Assembly (NCBI RefSeq): GCF_905397375.1
Contig: NZ_CAJPVG010000005.1
Location: 124,001-188,000, forward strand
Source of the DNA: Ralstonia mannitolilytica
GTDB taxonomy: Bacteria > Pseudomonadota > Gammaproteobacteria > Burkholderiales > Burkholderiaceae
DNA length: 64,000 nt
Direction: 5' to 3'
Position 1 is the stretch's first letter, and each line of letters opens with the position of its first letter. Position numbers and translations under genes: made by a program. Positions 14,948 to 23,279 of this stretch are shown here, in pieces. Below the pieces are notes generated by a model. The model was not told the origin of the DNA and ran no database searches. It saw only the letters and a program-made list of their open reading frames with translations.

Positions 14948-15982
14948 TCAGACAGACTTCCAGCGCAGCATCTCGCCGCCGCGCAACGGCACCAGCGTCT
15001 GCTCGCCGAACGGGACTTCGGCGGGAAGCTGCCATTGCGAGCGCGTGAGCGTCAGCGTGCCGGCGTTGCGCGGCAGGCCGTAGAAGTCCGGCCCGTGGAG
15101 GCTCGCAAAACCTTCGAGCTTGTCGAGTGCGTTGGCGTCTTCAAAGGCCTCGGCGTACAGCTCCATGGCGTGCAGCGCAGTGTAGCAGCCGGCGCAACCG
15201 CAGGCGTGTTCCTTGACGCCCTTGGCGTGCGGCGCGCTGTCGGTACCGAGGAAGAAGCGCGGGTGGCCCGAGGTGGCCGCGGCCACCAGCGCCAGGCGGT
15301 GCGTTTCGCGCTTGAGCACCGGCAGGCAGTAGTAATGCGGGCGGATGCCGCCGACAAACAGGGCGTTGCGGTTGTACAGCAGATGATGCGCGGTGATGGT
15401 TGCGCCGACCGGGCCTTCCGCATCGCGCACGTATTCGGCTGCGTGCTTGGTGGTGATGTGCTCGAACACGACCTTCAGCGCCGGGAAGTCGCGGCGCAGC
15501 GGCAGCATCACCGTGTCGATGAAGACGGCCTCGCGATCGAAGATGTCGACGGTCGGGTCGGTCACCTCGCCGTGCACGAGCAGTGGCATGCCGACTTCCT
15601 GCATGGCTTCGAGCGTCTTGGCGCAGCGGCGCAGGTCCGTCACGCCGGCATCGCTGTTGGTGGTGGCACCCGCGGGATACAGCTTCACGCCATGGACAAT
15701 GCCGCTGGCCTTGGCCTCGCGGATGACCTCGGGGGACGTGTTGTCGGTCAGGTACAGCGTCATCAGCGGCTCGAACTGCGTACCGGCGGGCAGCGCCGCG
15801 AGGATGCGCTCGCGGTAGGCGCGCGCCTGGGCGGTGGTCGTCACCGGGGGCTTGAGGTTCGGCATGATGATCGCCCGGCCGAACTGGCGCGCGGTGTCGC
15901 CCACCACATCGGCGAGCGCGTCGCCGTCGCGCAGGTGCAGGTGCCAGTCATCGGGGCGGACGATTGTGAGGGTGTCGGTCAT
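14948..15982 (-). CDS. pyrC: Dihydroorotase
   Basis: Closes carbamoyl-aspartate to dihydroorotate in pyrimidine synthesis. It is a type II (E. coli-like) enzyme of 344 residues. The zinc-binding HLHLRDGD (His14, His16) is near the start, GVKLYPAGATTNS holds the carboxylated Lys100, and FLGTDSAPH holds the catalytic Asp. It follows ttuD by 32 bases on the same strand although the pathways are unrelated. Confidence 0.97.
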   Translation of the reverse strand: MTDTLTIVRPDDWHLHLRDGDALADVVGDTARQFGRAIIMPNLKPPVTTTAQARAYRERILAALPAGTQFEPLMTLYLTDNTSPEVIREAKASGIVHGVKLYPAGATTNSDAGVTDLRRCAKTLEAMQEVGMPLLVHGEVTDPTVDIFDREAVFIDTVMLPLRRDFPALKVVFEHITTKHAAEYVRDAEGPVGATITAHHLLYNRNALFVGGIRPHYYCLPVLKRETHRLALVAAATSGHPRFFLGTDSAPHAKGVKEHACGCAGCYTALHAMELYAEAFEDANALDKLEGFASLHGPDFYGLPRNAGTLTLTRSQWQLPAEVPFGEQTLVPLRGGEMLRWKSV

Positions 15983-16014
15983 GGTGATGCAGCCTTCGGA
16001 TGCGGAATGCAGAT

Positions 16015-17313
16015 TCAGAGAATGAGGATGGCGCGGTAGTCGTTGACGTTGGTACGCGTCGGCCCGGTAACGATGAGGTCATCGGCGGCCGCGAAGAAAC
16101 CATAGGCGTCGTGTACGTCCAACGCGGCGCGGGCGGCAATGCCCCTGGCGGCAGCACGGGCGATGGATTCGGGATCGAGCAGCGCGCCCGCATTGTCCTC
16201 CGATCCGTCGATGCCGTCTGTATCGGCGGCGAGGGCGTAGACGTTGTCCATGCCGTCCAGCGTGACGCCGAGCGAGAGCAGGAACTCCGCGCAGCGCCCA
16301 CCCCTGCCGCCGGTCAGGCCGGGCGGAATCGTCACCGTGCATTCGCCGCCGGAGATGAGCGCGACCGGCGCGGCGAACGGCGTGCCGTGCTGGCGGATCT
16401 GCCGGGCCAGGGCGCCATACACCTGGGCGACCTCGCGCGCCTCGCCGGTTACGGTATCGCCGAGGATGGCCGTGCGGATGCCGCGCGCCGCAAAAACCTG
16501 CGCGGCGGCCTGCAGGCTCTGCTGCGCGGTCGCGATGATGTGATTGCTGACGCGACCGAAGCAGGGATCACCGGGCTTGGGCGTTTCGGCAACCTCGCCG
16601 CGGGCGCCGCGTTCGAGGTGGGTGCGCACGGTGTCGGGCATCTGCGCGCCCCAGCGCCTGAGGATGGCAAGCGCATCGGCATAGGTGCTCGGGTCGGGCA
16701 CCGTGGGCCCGCTGGCGATGGCGCTCGGATCATCGCCGGCCACGTCGGAGACGATGAGCGTGGTCACAGGCGCGCGCGACGCGGCCGCCAGCCGCCCGCC
16801 CTGGATGCGCGAGACGTGCTTGCGCACGATGTTCATGTCGGTGATGGGTGCGCCGCAGCGCAGCAACTCACGCGTGACGGCCTTCAGATCGGCCATCGGG
16901 ATGCCGTCGGCCGGCAGCGACAGCAGGCTCGAGCCGCCGCCCGAGACCAGCACGATCAGCCGGTCGTTCCCGGTGAGGGCCGATACGCGCTCGAGAATCT
17001 CGAGCGCGGCTTGCTCGCCGGCCTCGTCGGGCACAGGGTGACCGGCTTCGATCACGCGGATGCGCTCGGTCGGCAGGCCGTGGGCGTAGCGCGTGACGAC
17101 CAGCCCTTCGAGCTGCGCGCGGCCTGCGTAGGCCTGCTCGACAGCCAGCGCCATCGATGCGGCAGCCTTGCCGGCGCCGACCACCAGCGTCTTGCCGGCG
17201 GCGTGCGGCGGCGGCAGGAAGCCGGCGACGATCTTCAGCGGATCGGCGGCCCCCACGGCGGCTGCGTAGCTCTCCAGCAACAGGGCGCGGGCGCCGGGGC
17301 GGTCGAGCTTCAT
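16015..17313 (-). CDS. ttuD: Glycerate kinase type 2 / MOFRL family (TtuD-like)
   Basis: Belongs to the DUF4147-MOFRL family of glycerate 2-kinases, often labelled hydroxypyruvate reductase TtuD in tartrate clusters. It has 432 residues with VVGAGKAAASMA, the VSGGGSSLLSLP loop, NIVRKHVSRIQGGRLA, and the C-terminal MOFRL part (ADTDGIDGSEDNAGA). Its ATG overlaps the stop of ttuC by 4 bases (ATGA). With TtuC making glycerate or hydroxypyruvate from tartrate, this enzyme would move the carbon into glycolysis. Kinase activity is the better-supported reading of the family. Confidence 0.88.
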   Translation of the reverse strand: MKLDRPGARALLLESYAAAVGAADPLKIVAGFLPPPHAAGKTLVVGAGKAAASMALAVEQAYAGRAQLEGLVVTRYAHGLPTERIRVIEAGHPVPDEAGEQAALEILERVSALTGNDRLIVLVSGGGSSLLSLPADGIPMADLKAVTRELLRCGAPITDMNIVRKHVSRIQGGRLAAASRAPVTTLIVSDVAGDDPSAIASGPTVPDPSTYADALAILRRWGAQMPDTVRTHLERGARGEVAETPKPGDPCFGRVSNHIIATAQQSLQAAAQVFAARGIRTAILGDTVTGEAREVAQVYGALARQIRQHGTPFAAPVALISGGECTVTIPPGLTGGRGGRCAEFLLSLGVTLDGMDNVYALAADTDGIDGSEDNAGALLDPESIARAAARGIAARAALDVHDAYGFFAAADDLIVTGPTRTNVNDYRAILIL

Positions 17314-18401
17314 GCCAGGGCCTCTGCGATCGCGCGGCCCAGGTCGACCGTGCCAGCCGTGCCGCCAATGTCGCGCGTGAGCGGCGCATGGCCGGGGCCG
17401 GCCGCCAGCACCTCCTCAATGGCCGCCAGCACGGCGGCCCCCGCCTCGAGTTCGCCAAGATGCTCCAGCAGCATCGCCGCACACCAGATCTGCCCGATCG
17501 GGTTGGCAATGCCTTGGCCCGCGATGTCGGGCGCCGAGCCGTGCACCGGCTCGAACAGGCTCGGATACGTGCGATCCGGGTTGATGTTGCCCGACGGTGC
17601 GATGGCAATCGTGCCCGTGCAGGCCGGCCCGAGGTCGGAAAGGATGTCGCCGAACAGATTGCTGGCGACCACCACGTCGAACATCTCGGGCTTCTGCACG
17701 AAGTGCGCGGTCAGGATGTCGATGTGGAACTTGTCGACGTTGACGTCCGGGTAGTGCCTGGCCATCGCTTCCACGCGCTCGTCCCAGTACGGCATGGTGA
17801 TCGAGATGCCGTTCGATTTGGTCGCCGACGTCAGGTGCCTGGCGGGGCGGCGCTGAGCCAGATCGAAGGCGAACTTGAGGATGCGGTCGACGCCGGTGCG
17901 GCTCATGACCGTTTCCTGGATCACGATCTCGCGCTCCGTGCCGCCGTACATGCGTCCGCCCACGCTGGAGTATTCACCCTCGGTGTTCTCGCGCACGACG
18001 TAGAAATCGATCGCGCCGGGTGCGCGCGGCTGGCCGTTGCGGTCGACAAGCGGGCTGCGGATGCCAGGCATCAGGCGCACCGGGCGCAGGTTCACGTATT
18101 GGTCGAAACCGCGCCGGAACTGCAGCAGCGAGCCCCACAGCGAAATGTGATCGGGCACCGTATCGGGCCAGCCCACCGCACCGAAGAAGATGGCGTCGTA
18201 GCCGCGCAGCGTCTCGAACCAGTCGTCGGGCAGCATCTTGCCGTGGCGGGCGTAGTAGTCGCAGCTCGCAAAATCGAAATGATCGGTCTGCAGCGCAAAG
18301 CCGAACCTGCGCGACGCCGCATCCAGCACGCGCAGACCTTCAGGGACGACTTCCTTGCCGATCCCGTCTCCGGGGATCACGGCAATGCGGTAGGACTTCA
18401 T
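17310..18401 (-). CDS. ttuC: Tartrate dehydrogenase / decarboxylase
   Basis: NAD-dependent beta-decarboxylating dehydrogenase family, TtuC branch, which oxidises tartrate and also acts on D-malate. It has 363 residues from MKSYRIAVIPGDGIGKEV. Family signatures are the ENTEGEYSSVGGRMYGG loop, NVDKFHIDILTAHFV and SNLFGDILSDLGP, with metal-binding aspartates. The frame is open for 24 codons upstream but the chosen ATG gives the standard N-terminus. It is the first gene of a ttuC-ttuD pair. A relation to 3-isopropylmalate dehydrogenase exists, but the absence of leuCD and the ttuD partner favour tartrate. Confidence 0.87.
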   Translation of the reverse strand: MKSYRIAVIPGDGIGKEVVPEGLRVLDAASRRFGFALQTDHFDFASCDYYARHGKMLPDDWFETLRGYDAIFFGAVGWPDTVPDHISLWGSLLQFRRGFDQYVNLRPVRLMPGIRSPLVDRNGQPRAPGAIDFYVVRENTEGEYSSVGGRMYGGTEREIVIQETVMSRTGVDRILKFAFDLAQRRPARHLTSATKSNGISITMPYWDERVEAMARHYPDVNVDKFHIDILTAHFVQKPEMFDVVVASNLFGDILSDLGPACTGTIAIAPSGNINPDRTYPSLFEPVHGSAPDIAGQGIANPIGQIWCAAMLLEHLGELEAGAAVLAAIEEVLAAGPGHAPLTRDIGGTAGTVDLGRAIAEALA

Positions 18402-18513
18402 GGGGTGTTCCGGTTGAAGGTGGTGAGATGCTGCGTTGGGTGGGGATTCCGACGGCGTGCGGCGTGGGCGCAACGGCCGCCCCCCCGGGGCGGGGCCGCG
18501 GACGCCAAGCCGC

Positions 18514-18542
18514 TTGGCACCCCCGTCGGCCGGCAGGATAAT
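18514..18542 (+). promoter_or_regulatory. Promoter of the glutamine amidotransferase gene
   Basis: TTGGCA (18514-18519), 17-base spacer and GATAAT (18537-18542) form a good sigma-70 promoter, with the start near 18549 and the gene at 18575. The -35 is part of a short inverted repeat (GCCAAG, 3 bases, CTTGGC, 18504-18518). Confidence 0.6.
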
Positions 18543-18574
18543 GGCTATTTTATTGCATCGACTTTTTCCCCACC

Positions 18575-19405
18575 ATGTGCCAGCTGCTGGGCATGAACTG
18601 CGCCGAACCGACCGATGTGACGTTCTCGTTCACCGGGTTCGCCGCGCGCGGTGGCGTGACCGATCACCACGCCGATGGCTTTGGGGTCGCGTTCTTCGAA
18701 GACAAGGCGTGCCGCCTGTTCATCGACAATCAGTCGGCCGGCACCTCGCCGGTGGCGGAGCTGGTCAAGCGGTATCCGATCAAGTCGAAGAACGTCATCT
18801 CGCACATCCGCAAGGCCACGCAAGGGACGGTGCGGCTGGAAAACTGCCACCCGTTCATGCGCGAGCTCTGGGGCCGGCACTGGATCTTTGCGCATAACGG
18901 CGACTTGAAGAACTTCTCGCCGTTTCTGTCGGGCGTCTACCAGCCCGTGGGCGACACCGACAGCGAGCTCGCCTTCTGCTTCATCATGCAGGCGCTGCGC
19001 AAACGGTTTCCGGGTTCGCAGCCGCCGCTGAACGAGCTGTTCTACGCGCTGTCCGACGTCACCAAGGAAATCACCCGCTACGGCGTGTTCAACTTCCTGC
19101 TGTGCAATGGCCAGGCGCTGTTCGCGCATTGCTCGACGCGGCTGTACTACATCGTGCGGCAATGGCCGTTTTCGACGGCACACCTGATCGACGCCGACAT
19201 GACGATCGATTTCGCCAAGTACACGACACCAGCCGATCGCGTGGCTGTGATCGCCACCGCGCCGCTCACCGACAACGAAGTCTGGACGCCGTTCGTGCCG
19301 GGCGAACTGCTGATGTTCGAATCGGGCCAGGCGACCATGGCGACCAAGGTGCCGATTCCGGAGGCAGTGCAGATCGCCAATGCCGCCAACACGGCCTGCA
19401 CCTGA
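18575..19405 (+). CDS. Class II glutamine amidotransferase (YafJ-like)
   Basis: Stand-alone Ntn-type glutaminase domain. It has 276 residues. After removal of Met1 the second residue is the nucleophile Cys (MCQLLGMN). RHW-IFAHNGDL, GDTDSELAF and the HIRKATQG segment match the glutaminase pocket of the GATase_4/YafJ group. No synthase domain is attached, so the ammonia acceptor is unknown. It stands alone between divergent ttuC and the convergent glt operon, with its own promoter and a shared terminator. Confidence 0.88.
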   Translation: MCQLLGMNCAEPTDVTFSFTGFAARGGVTDHHADGFGVAFFEDKACRLFIDNQSAGTSPVAELVKRYPIKSKNVISHIRKATQGTVRLENCHPFMRELWGRHWIFAHNGDLKNFSPFLSGVYQPVGDTDSELAFCFIMQALRKRFPGSQPPLNELFYALSDVTKEITRYGVFNFLLCNGQALFAHCSTRLYYIVRQWPFSTAHLIDADMTIDFAKYTTPADRVAVIATAPLTDNEVWTPFVPGELLMFESGQATMATKVPIPEAVQIANAANTACT

Positions 19406-19421
19406 CGCTGCATCGCCCATC

Positions 19422-19464
19422 AAAAAAGCCGCTCCGAGGTGGGATACACCCGGAGCGGCATTTT
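19422..19464. terminator. Bidirectional terminator between the amidotransferase gene and gltL
   Basis: A 9-base-pair stem (GCCGCTCCG 19428-19436 with CGGAGCGGC 19451-19459) is flanked by six A on the left and a T-rich run on the right, so it can serve both converging transcripts. Confidence 0.8.
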
Positions 19465-19482
19465 GTTGCCTCGCGCCTGTGC

Positions 19483-20217
19483 TTAGTGCGAGAGGATTTT
19501 CGACAGGAACTGCTTGGCGCGGTCCGAACGGTTCTCGATGTTGCCGAAGAACTCTTCCTTCTCGCAGTCTTCAACGATGCGGCCCTGATCCATGAAGATC
19601 ACGCGGTTGGCGACCTTGCGGGCGAAACCCATTTCGTGGGTCACGCACATCATGGTCATGCCTTCCTTGGCGAGCTCCACCATCACGTCGAGCACTTCGT
19701 TGACCATTTCCGGGTCCAGCGCGGAGGTCGGTTCGTCGAACAGCATGCAGATCGGGTCCATCGAGAGCGCACGGGCAATCGCCACGCGCTGCTGCTGGCC
19801 ACCCGAGAGCTGACCCGGGTACTTGGCGGCATGCGCCTTCAGGCCCACGCGGTCCAGGTACTTCAGGCCCTTGGCCATCGCTTCTTCCTTCGAGCGGCCC
19901 AGCACCTTCTGCTGCGCGATCGTGAGGTTCTCGGTGATCGACAGATGCGGGAACAGCTCGAAGTTCTGAAACACCATGCCCACGCGCGAACGCAGTTTCG
20001 GCAGGTTCGTGCCCTTGGCGCCCACGGATGTGCCATCGACGAGGATCTCGCCCTTCTGGAACGGCTCCAGCGCGTTGACGGTCTTGATGAGCGTGGACTT
20101 GCCCGAACCCGACGGGCCGCACACCACCACCACCTCGCTCTTCTTCACGCTGGTGGTGCAGTCGGTCAGCACCTGGAAGCTGCCGTACCACTTGGAAACG
20201 TTCTTGATCTCGATCAT
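19483..20217 (-). CDS. gltL: Glutamate/aspartate ABC transporter ATP-binding protein
   Basis: ATPase subunit of the polar amino acid importer. It has 244 residues starting MIEIKNVSKWYGSFQVL, with Walker A GPSGSGKST, Q-loop region VFQNFELFPH, signature LSGGQQQRVAIARAL, Walker B CMLFDEPTSALD and the H-loop THEMGFA. The ATG overlaps the gltK stop by 4 bases (ATGA). It is the last gene of gltIJKL. The open frame extends far upstream but the ATP-binding domain begins here. Confidence 0.95.
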   Translation of the reverse strand: MIEIKNVSKWYGSFQVLTDCTTSVKKSEVVVVCGPSGSGKSTLIKTVNALEPFQKGEILVDGTSVGAKGTNLPKLRSRVGMVFQNFELFPHLSITENLTIAQQKVLGRSKEEAMAKGLKYLDRVGLKAHAAKYPGQLSGGQQQRVAIARALSMDPICMLFDEPTSALDPEMVNEVLDVMVELAKEGMTMMCVTHEMGFARKVANRVIFMDQGRIVEDCEKEEFFGNIENRSDRAKQFLSKILSH

Positions 20218-20897
20218 TGGGTCACCTTCTTCTGAAGCCGCTTCACCAGCACGGAGGCGCCGAAGCAGATCATGAAATAGACAAAGCCGGCAAACAGCAG
20301 CAGCTCGACGATACGGCCGTCGCGCTCGCCGATGTTGTATGCCTGCGTAAAGAAGTCCGACAGCGCGCTCACATACACCAGCGACGTATCCTGGAACAGG
20401 ATGATGGCCTGCGTGAGCAGCAGCGGGATCATGTTGCGGAAGGCCTGCGGCAGGATCACCAGGCGCATGGCCTGGCCGTACGTCATGCCCATCGCATAGG
20501 CCGCGAACATCTGCCCGCGCGACACGCTCTGGATACCGGCGCGGATGATCTCGGAGTAGTACGCCGCCTCGAACAGCGCGAAGGCAACCAGCGCGGAGGT
20601 CATCCGCATGTCGGTGGCCGGCGACAGGTCGAAGATCTTCTGCAGGACCTGCGGCACGATCAGGAAGAACCACAGCAGCACCATCACCAGCGGGATGGAG
20701 CGGAAGAGGTTCACGTACGCCTGCCCGAACCACTGCAGCGGCTTGATGCCCGAGAGTCGCATCATGGCGAGCAGCGTGCCCCAGACGATGCCGACCAGGA
20801 TGGCCGTGCCCGTGATCTCGAGCGAGAGGATCATCCCCTCGCCGAGCACGCGCATGTTGTCGGCATTGATGGACGAGAAATCGAATTGATAAGCCAT
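20214..20897 (-). CDS. gltK: Glutamate/aspartate ABC transporter permease GltK
   Basis: One of two membrane subunits of the Glu/Asp importer, 227 residues, beginning MAYQFDFSSI. It has about five membrane helices, the HisM-type permease fold and the EAA-like loop (SRGQMFAAYAMGMTYGQAMRLVILPQA) that docks on the ATPase. It follows gltJ by 17 bases and overlaps gltL by 4 bases. Confidence 0.94.
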   Translation of the reverse strand: MAYQFDFSSINADNMRVLGEGMILSLEITGTAILVGIVWGTLLAMMRLSGIKPLQWFGQAYVNLFRSIPLVMVLLWFFLIVPQVLQKIFDLSPATDMRMTSALVAFALFEAAYYSEIIRAGIQSVSRGQMFAAYAMGMTYGQAMRLVILPQAFRNMIPLLLTQAIILFQDTSLVYVSALSDFFTQAYNIGERDGRIVELLLFAGFVYFMICFGASVLVKRLQKKVTQ

Positions 20898-20914
20898 GGA
20901 AAGTCCTCGCCCTG

Positions 20915-21643
20915 TTACTTGCCGCCGATGAAGCCAGGCAGGCGGGTACGTGCTTCCACCCAGCGCATCAGGCCCATCACGGTCAGGTTGATCAGCATGT
21001 ACATCAGCGTCACGGCGATGAACGATTCATACGGCTGCGCGGTGTAGTCGACCAGCTGGCGACCTTGCGCGGCCAGTTCGAGCAGGCCGATCGTCGATGC
21101 CACGGCCGAGTTCTTGAAGATGTTCAGGAACTCCGACGTGAGCGGCGGCACGATGATGCGGAACGACATCGGCAGCAGCACGAAGCGGTACGTCTGCGCC
21201 AGCGTGAACCCCATCGCCAGACCGGCGTTGCGCTGACCGCGCGGCAGCGAATTGATGCCCGAGCGCACCTGCTCGCACACCCGCGCCGCGGTAAAGGTAC
21301 CAAGGCACAGCATCGCGCACAGGAACATCGCGGTGGCGGGGTTCATCTGCTTGATGTAGTCGCCGCCCGGCACCAGTTCCGGCACGACGAAGTACCAGAT
21401 GAACAGCTGCACGATCAGCGGGATGTTGCGGAACAGCTCGACGTAGGCCGTGGCGAAGCCCGACAGCCACTTGTTCGGCACGGTGCGCAGCACGCCCAGC
21501 ACGGAGCCGAGCACGAGCGCGATGATCCAGGAAGAAAGACCGAGCAGCAGCGTGGTCTTCAACCCCGCGAGCAGCCAGTCGAGATAGGTCTGATTCTGGG
21601 CGGCTTCGGTAAAGAAGACGCCCCAGTTCCAGTGGTAATTCAT
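20915..21643 (-). CDS. gltJ: Glutamate/aspartate ABC transporter permease GltJ
   Basis: Second membrane subunit, 242 residues from the ATG at 21643 (MNYHWNWGVFF); upstream in-frame codons are not conserved in type. About five helices are seen, with a permease loop (SLPRGQRNAGLAMGFTLAQTYRFVLLP) equivalent to that of GltK. It lies 218 bases after gltI, across a terminator-like hairpin, so it is probably made at a lower level than the binding protein. Confidence 0.94.
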   Translation of the reverse strand: MNYHWNWGVFFTEAAQNQTYLDWLLAGLKTTLLLGLSSWIIALVLGSVLGVLRTVPNKWLSGFATAYVELFRNIPLIVQLFIWYFVVPELVPGGDYIKQMNPATAMFLCAMLCLGTFTAARVCEQVRSGINSLPRGQRNAGLAMGFTLAQTYRFVLLPMSFRIIVPPLTSEFLNIFKNSAVASTIGLLELAAQGRQLVDYTAQPYESFIAVTLMYMLINLTVMGLMRWVEARTRLPGFIGGK

Positions 21644-21861
21644 GGTGGTTCCCTCTGCGCCTGCCCCCTCCTGCTGCGCGTCCTGATCTTGGCTCGCGAT
21701 GCTGCCGTGCGCGTTGCACGGCTGCGCTTCCCAGGCCAACTCCGGGCCAATCGCTGCGGACGGGAACAGACTCCTAAAAAGAAACGGAAGGGAGAAGACC
21801 TGTTAACCGGCCTTTGCCTTCCGTTTCGATGACGCTGATTCAGGCCCGTTGAGGGAGCCGA
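21644..21861 (-). terminator. Terminator-like hairpin (attenuator) between gltI and gltJKL
   Basis: Within this gap an 11-base-pair stem, GAAACGGAAGG (21781-21791) with CCTTCCGTTTC (21817-21827), is followed on the minus strand by TTTTT (from 21780). It starts 35 bases after the gltI stop and should stop a share of transcripts. A second perfect hairpin, GCCGTGC/GCACGGC (21704-21722), lies between it and gltJ. I see no convincing promoter for gltJKL in the gap, so partial read-through is the likely source of their mRNA. Confidence 0.65.
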
Positions 21862-22758
21862 TCAGTCAAGAGCCTTGTCGTTCGGGTTCTTGATGAGCGC
21901 CTTCATGTCGTCGGACAGCGGGAAGTCCAGGTTCAGGCCCTTGGGCGGAACCGGCTGCTCGAACCACTTCTTGTACAGCGCTGCGATCTCGCCGTCCTTC
22001 ATCATGCCGGCGATGGTCTTGTCGGCCAGGGTCTTGAACGGCTTGTCGTCCTTGCGGACCATGCAGCCGTAGGCCTCACGCGATTGCGGCTTGCCGACCA
22101 CCACCCAATCAGACGGGTTCTTGGCCTTGGCGCGCTCGCCGTACAGCAGCGCATCGTCCATCATGAACGCGACGGCGCGGCCCGATTCCAGCGTCAGGAA
22201 CGACTGGCCGTGGTCCTTCGTGCTGATGATGTTCATGCCCAGCTTCTGGTCATCGTTCATCTTGCGCAGCAGGCGCTCGGACGTCGTGCCGGCGGTCGTC
22301 ACCACGTTCTTGCCCTTCAGGTCGGCCCAGTCCTTGATGCCCGAATCCTTCTTCACCATGATGCGGGTGCCGATGACGAAGATGGAGTTCGTGAACGAAG
22401 CCTGCTTCTGGCGCTCGAGGTTGTTCGTGGTCGAACCGCACTCGATGTCGATCGTGCCGTTCTGCAGCAGCGTGATGCGGTTCTGCGAGGTGATCGGGAT
22501 TTCCTTGACCTCAAGCTTGGGCAGCTTGAGCTGTTCTTTCACGGCCTCGACGATCTTCTGGTTGATGTCGTACGAATAACCGATCGTGCGAACACCGCCC
22601 ACGTTGTAGCTGAACGGGATCGACGAATCGCGCACGCCCAGCGTGATGGTGCCGGTGTCTTTGATCTTCTTCAGCGTACCAGTCAGCTCTTCTGCGTGAG
22701 CTGCGCTGCTCAACACACCAACGGCTGCAAGCACGGTTGCCAGCTTGGCGAGGTTCAT
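21862..22758 (-). CDS. gltI: Glutamate/aspartate ABC transporter substrate-binding protein
   Basis: Periplasmic binding protein that captures glutamate and aspartate. It has 298 residues from the ATG at 22758, which has an AAGGAG site. The signal peptide is MNLAKLATVLAAVGVLSSAAHA, cleaved before EEL. The SBP_bac_3 fold follows with GVRDSSIPFSY, the RITLLQNGTIDIECGSTTN segment, and a typical hinge. It heads gltIJKL. The open frame extends 70 codons upstream, through the promoter region, and is not used. GdhA is encoded just upstream, in line with use of the imported glutamate. Confidence 0.95.
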   Translation of the reverse strand: MNLAKLATVLAAVGVLSSAAHAEELTGTLKKIKDTGTITLGVRDSSIPFSYNVGGVRTIGYSYDINQKIVEAVKEQLKLPKLEVKEIPITSQNRITLLQNGTIDIECGSTTNNLERQKQASFTNSIFVIGTRIMVKKDSGIKDWADLKGKNVVTTAGTTSERLLRKMNDDQKLGMNIISTKDHGQSFLTLESGRAVAFMMDDALLYGERAKAKNPSDWVVVGKPQSREAYGCMVRKDDKPFKTLADKTIAGMMKDGEIAALYKKWFEQPVPPKGLNLDFPLSDDMKALIKNPNDKALD

Positions 22759-23279
22759 GAAAGTCTCCTTTTGACCATGAAAGAGAAAGACGGGACTGTA
22801 CCAAAAAACGTTTGGCGACAGTATTGGTGTTGCCACTAAATCGTTGAATCGAACGGATTTTTTCCTCTGATGCAGCGTCTGCCGCAAGCGGCCATTCTGG
22901 ACAACCGCACACCTTACGTTGTGCTTTTCCAGAAAACCGGAAAACGCGCACGTCGCGATTGACGCCAACCCGCTTTCACCATCGGCGCGCCGGCGCGATA
23001 GCTTGAGCGAGATGCTGCGACGAAAAAAACAGGGGAAATAAAGCCTGCCCGATGTGCGCTCTCTGTCGCTTACACGAACCCGACTTGAGAATGGAGGGAC
23101 GACGGTACCGTGGATATGGCCGCCCCTCTCATGGTGCGGTGCCCTGGAACGTTATGGTTCGCTCATGAACACCGGCTTTCTTCAACCGTCGCGCATGGCC
23201 GCCTGATCGGCGGCGACGCGAGAGACCGGAGCAGCGCCCTGTTGGAGCACCGCGCCGGAATTGACCGACGCGTCGCCGA
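22759..23279 (-). promoter_or_regulatory. gltI upstream region (521 bases without a gene)
   Basis: Near gltI an extended -10, TGG-TACAGT (22795-22803, minus strand), would start a leader of about 30 bases; no clear -35 accompanies it. Further up there is a 10-base palindrome ACGGTACCGT (23102-23111) of unknown meaning and a GCCGCC/GGCGGC hairpin (23198-23214) some 65 bases after gdhA without a T-run. No classic sigma-54 site or protein-like frame is evident. The long, only moderately GC-rich upstream part may hold binding sites for nitrogen control that I cannot define. Confidence 0.35.

Noticed and set aside
23110..23279. Small gene in the gap between gdhA and gltI
   Set aside because: Frames here run into gdhA antisense and lack a ribosome-binding site or conserved motif.
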